A stretch of 6,310 nucleotides of DNA from JANMMJ01 sp031373255 (GTDB lineage: Bacteria > Pseudomonadota > Alphaproteobacteria > Rhizobiales > Aestuariivirgaceae). This document shows positions 4,465-6,310 of the stretch, one piece after another. Where the stretch lies: assembly GCA_031373255.1 (NCBI GenBank), contig JANMMJ010000305.1:1-6310 (forward strand), given 5' to 3'. Under the pieces are notes generated by a model. The model did no database searches and was not told the origin of the DNA. It worked only from the letters and a program-made list of their open reading frames with translations. The position numbers and the translations under genes are program-made. The first letter of the stretch is position 1, and each line of letters starts with the position of its first letter.

Positions 4465-5344
4465 GCGCATTGCCAGGGCGCTTGGGGGCCGCAAGACTGG
4501 GGCATGCTGGATGGCTCGCTGCCCGGTCCACGGCGACCACGATCCCAGCCTGTCGATTCGCGAGGATCGTGGCAAGGTTCTGGTTCGCTGCCATGCCGGC
4601 TGCGAGCAACGCGACGTGATCGCGGAACTTGCCAGACGCGGCCTGTGGAACCGCCGGTCGGCTCTGCAGACCTGCGGCAAGCCAGGGATCGCCTGGCCTC
4701 GGTCCGGACCGTATCATCGGGACGACAACCGGACCAACACGGCCCTCTCGATCTGGCACACCTGTGTGGGTGCTCGTGACACGCTGGTCGAGTCCTATCT
4801 TGCGGGACGTGGCCTGAGCATGCAGCTGCAGCCTTCGATCCGCTTCCACCCGGGACTCAGGCATCCGTCCGGTGGAAGGTGGCCCTGCATGGTTGCCCTC
4901 GTGACACTGGGCGTCGGCGAGAAGCCGATCGCCATCCATCGCACATATCTTGCTCGCGCTGGCGGTGGCAAAGCGCCGGTCGATCCGACCAAGATGATGC
5001 TCGGTCCCTGCCGCGGTGGCGTTGTGCGTCTGGGGGTGCCCGGCGACGTGCTGATGGTCGGGGAAGGCATCGAGACCTGCCTGGCCGCGATGCAGGCAAC
5101 AGGCAAGTCGGCATGGGCGGCACTTTCGACCTCCGGGCTCCGGGCGCTCGATCTGCCGCGCGCGGTTCGCGAGGTGATCGTGCTCGCCGACGGTGATGCG
5201 CCCGGCGAGGCGGCGGCGCGACAGTGCGCCAGGCGATGGCAGCGCGAGGGACGAAGGGTTCGGATTGCCCGGCCGCCGCGCGGCATGGATTTCAACGATC
5301 TGCTCAACGCCAGTACCCCCGTCTTGTCGGAGGGTGGGCAATGA
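4454..5344 (+). CDS. Primase-type protein: zinc finger, DUF7146-like region and Toprim domain
   Basis: A 296-residue protein. An N-terminal CHC2-like zinc-binding module contains CPVHGDHDPSLSI (23-35) and VRCHAGC (44-50), giving ligand candidates C23, H26, C46 and C50. The middle (about 95-185) has LAGRGL and the basic, catalytic-core-like segment IHRTYLARAGGGKAPVDPTK (161-180). The Toprim domain follows: VGEGIETCLAA (202-212) with the key glutamate E204, and VIVLADGDAPGEAAA (241-255) with D246 and D248. It ends with GMDFNDLL (277-284). These features fit the primases of phages and plasmids that prime replication together with a helicase. The ATG at 4454 is preferred because AGGGAA (4441-4446) precedes it by seven bases and the zinc module begins soon after. 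Much longer in-frame upstream sequence is antisense to another gene and is not coding. It overlaps the HTH gene by 11 bases and the ATPase gene by four (ATGA). Confidence 0.9.
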   Translation: MTAERIARALGGRKTGACWMARCPVHGDHDPSLSIREDRGKVLVRCHAGCEQRDVIAELARRGLWNRRSALQTCGKPGIAWPRSGPYHRDDNRTNTALSIWHTCVGARDTLVESYLAGRGLSMQLQPSIRFHPGLRHPSGGRWPCMVALVTLGVGEKPIAIHRTYLARAGGGKAPVDPTKMMLGPCRGGVVRLGVPGDVLMVGEGIETCLAAMQATGKSAWAALSTSGLRALDLPRAVREVIVLADGDAPGEAAARQCARRWQREGRRVRIARPPRGMDFNDLLNASTPVLSEGGQ

Positions 5345-6310
5345 GTACTGACATCAGGCTTGAACCCAAAAACCTGGTCCGCGACGCCATCGAAACTGCC
5401 GAGGCCATTGCCGATCCTCTCGCCGGGCTGGCCGAGCGGACATCAGCCGATCCGGGCACCCCCTTCACACCGCAAGCGCTGGAGGCGCTCGCGGCGCTGA
5501 AGCAGGACAATCGCGCCGCCTTCGAGGCGCTGCGCTCGCAATTGAGGAAGTCTGGGTGCCGTGTGACGGCGCTCGACGACGCCATCGCCGAGCAAAACGG
5601 CGATCAAGGCGGGCGTGGACCGAAGCAGGCTGATATCCTGATCGATCTGGCGCAATCCGCCGGCTTGTTCCACACACCGGACGGCAGTGGCTACGCCGAC
5701 CTCGACATCAACGGCCATCGCGAGACCTGGCCGATCCGCGCCAAGGGCTTTCGCCGCTGGCTTGCCCGCCGCTTCTTCGAGGATGCGGGGGGTGCGCCGA
5801 GTTCGGAAGCCCTGCAATCGGCGCTGAACGTGATCGAGGCCAGGGCGCATTTCGATGGGCCGGAACGGCAGGTCCACATCCGCATCGGCGGGCTCGGCGG
5901 CCGGCTCTATCTCGATCTTGGCGATGAAGCATGGCGCGCCGTCGAGATCGACGCCACCGGCTGGCGCATCGTCACCGATCCGCCCGTCCGATTCCGCCGC
6001 GCCTCCGGCATGAGGCCGCTGCCAATCCCGGTGGGCGGTGGTTCGATCGAATCCTTGCGCGCCTTCCTCAATGTCCAGACCACCGGCGACTTCGTGCTGG
6101 TGGTCGCCTGGGCGCTCGCCTGCCTGCGCAATCGCGGTCCCTATCCGGTCATGGTGCTGTCGGGCGAGCAGGGTTCGGCCAAGTCCACTTTCTCGGCGAT
6201 CCTGCGGGCGGTGCTCGATCCGAACACCGCGCCGCTTCGCGCCTTGCCGCGCGAGGATCGCGATCTTTTCATCGCCGCCAGCAACGGCCATGTGCTGGCC
6301 TTCGACAATG
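5341..6310 (+). CDS. Phage/plasmid P-loop ATPase, putative replicative helicase (3' end missing)
   Basis: At least 323 codons; the frame is open at the right edge. The ATG overlaps the primase TGA as ATGA, with a strong GGAGGG (5329-5334) six bases before it. Residues 1-95 are helical and variable. Residues about 96-235 form an unassigned mixed domain with WPIRAKGFRRWLARRFFED (130-148), YLDLGD (190-195) and GWRIVTDPPVRFRR (207-220). The P-loop is GEQGSAKST (275-283) with lysine 281; the hydrophobic strand HVLAFDN (317-323), just before the cut, is a good Walker B candidate. The stretch from ALACLRNRGPYPVMVLSGEQ onward resembles ATP-binding proteins encoded beside Toprim primases in mobile elements. 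The arrangement suggests the DNA helicase partner of the primase. The exact AAA+/SF3 class cannot be fixed without the missing C-terminal motifs. Confidence 0.85.
   Translation, partial: MSTDIRLEPKNLVRDAIETAEAIADPLAGLAERTSADPGTPFTPQALEALAALKQDNRAAFEALRSQLRKSGCRVTALDDAIAEQNGDQGGRGPKQADILIDLAQSAGLFHTPDGSGYADLDINGHRETWPIRAKGFRRWLARRFFEDAGGAPSSEALQSALNVIEARAHFDGPERQVHIRIGGLGGRLYLDLGDEAWRAVEIDATGWRIVTDPPVRFRRASGMRPLPIPVGGGSIESLRAFLNVQTTGDFVLVVAWALACLRNRGPYPVMVLSGEQGSAKSTFSAILRAVLDPNTAPLRALPREDRDLFIAASNGHVLAFDN

Noticed and set aside
4424..5341. A 305-codon minus-strand frame
   Set aside because: It is the complement of the primase gene; the zinc ligands and Toprim residues lie on the plus strand.
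5443..6291. A 282-codon minus-strand frame
   Set aside because: It is antisense to the ATPase gene, whose P-loop and upstream overlap with the primase make the plus-strand reading secure.

Overview
The window looks like part of a prophage or related integrated element in a high-GC alphaproteobacterium, probably of the rhizobial or sphingomonad kind. I base this on protein families recognised by eye: a P27-type terminase small subunit, a ParB-methyltransferase fusion, a DUF7220-like membrane protein, a DUF3489 protein, and a Toprim primase with an ATPase. No host marker gene, integrase, tRNA or attachment site is present, so species and element boundaries are unknown.

Left block, minus strand (1-1668). 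Three genes run leftwards and overlap by four bases at each junction: a ParB/DNA adenine or cytosine-N4 methyltransferase, a two-helix membrane protein, and the first 46 codons of the terminase small subunit. This is the entry to a DNA modification and packaging operon whose later genes would lie left of the window.

Middle block, plus strand (1815-2735). A 74-residue conserved hypothetical protein and a 195-residue DUF3489 protein are transcribed divergently from the methyltransferase. They are separated by 108 bases that can form two stem-loops, the second ending just before the Shine-Dalgarno sequence of the DUF3489 gene. No DUF2924 or recombinase gene, which often follow DUF3489, is seen here.

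Bases 2736-3370 hold no convincing gene. They contain a sharply AT-rich island with repeated AATCAT-type motifs (3107-3147), a 15-bp perfect palindrome (3232-3246) and a tandem 8-mer, so this may be a regulatory or origin-like stretch.

Right block. An uncharacterised 260-residue protein (3371-4153, minus) is transcribed away from a rightward replication operon: a 68-residue AlpA/excisionase-like HTH protein, a zinc-finger/Toprim primase, and a P-loop ATPase cut by the window end. The three replication genes overlap one another. The 104-base divergent gap contains four ATTGG/CCAAT-type half-sites that look like an operator cluster. The HTH protein is the obvious candidate to bind them, but that is inference.
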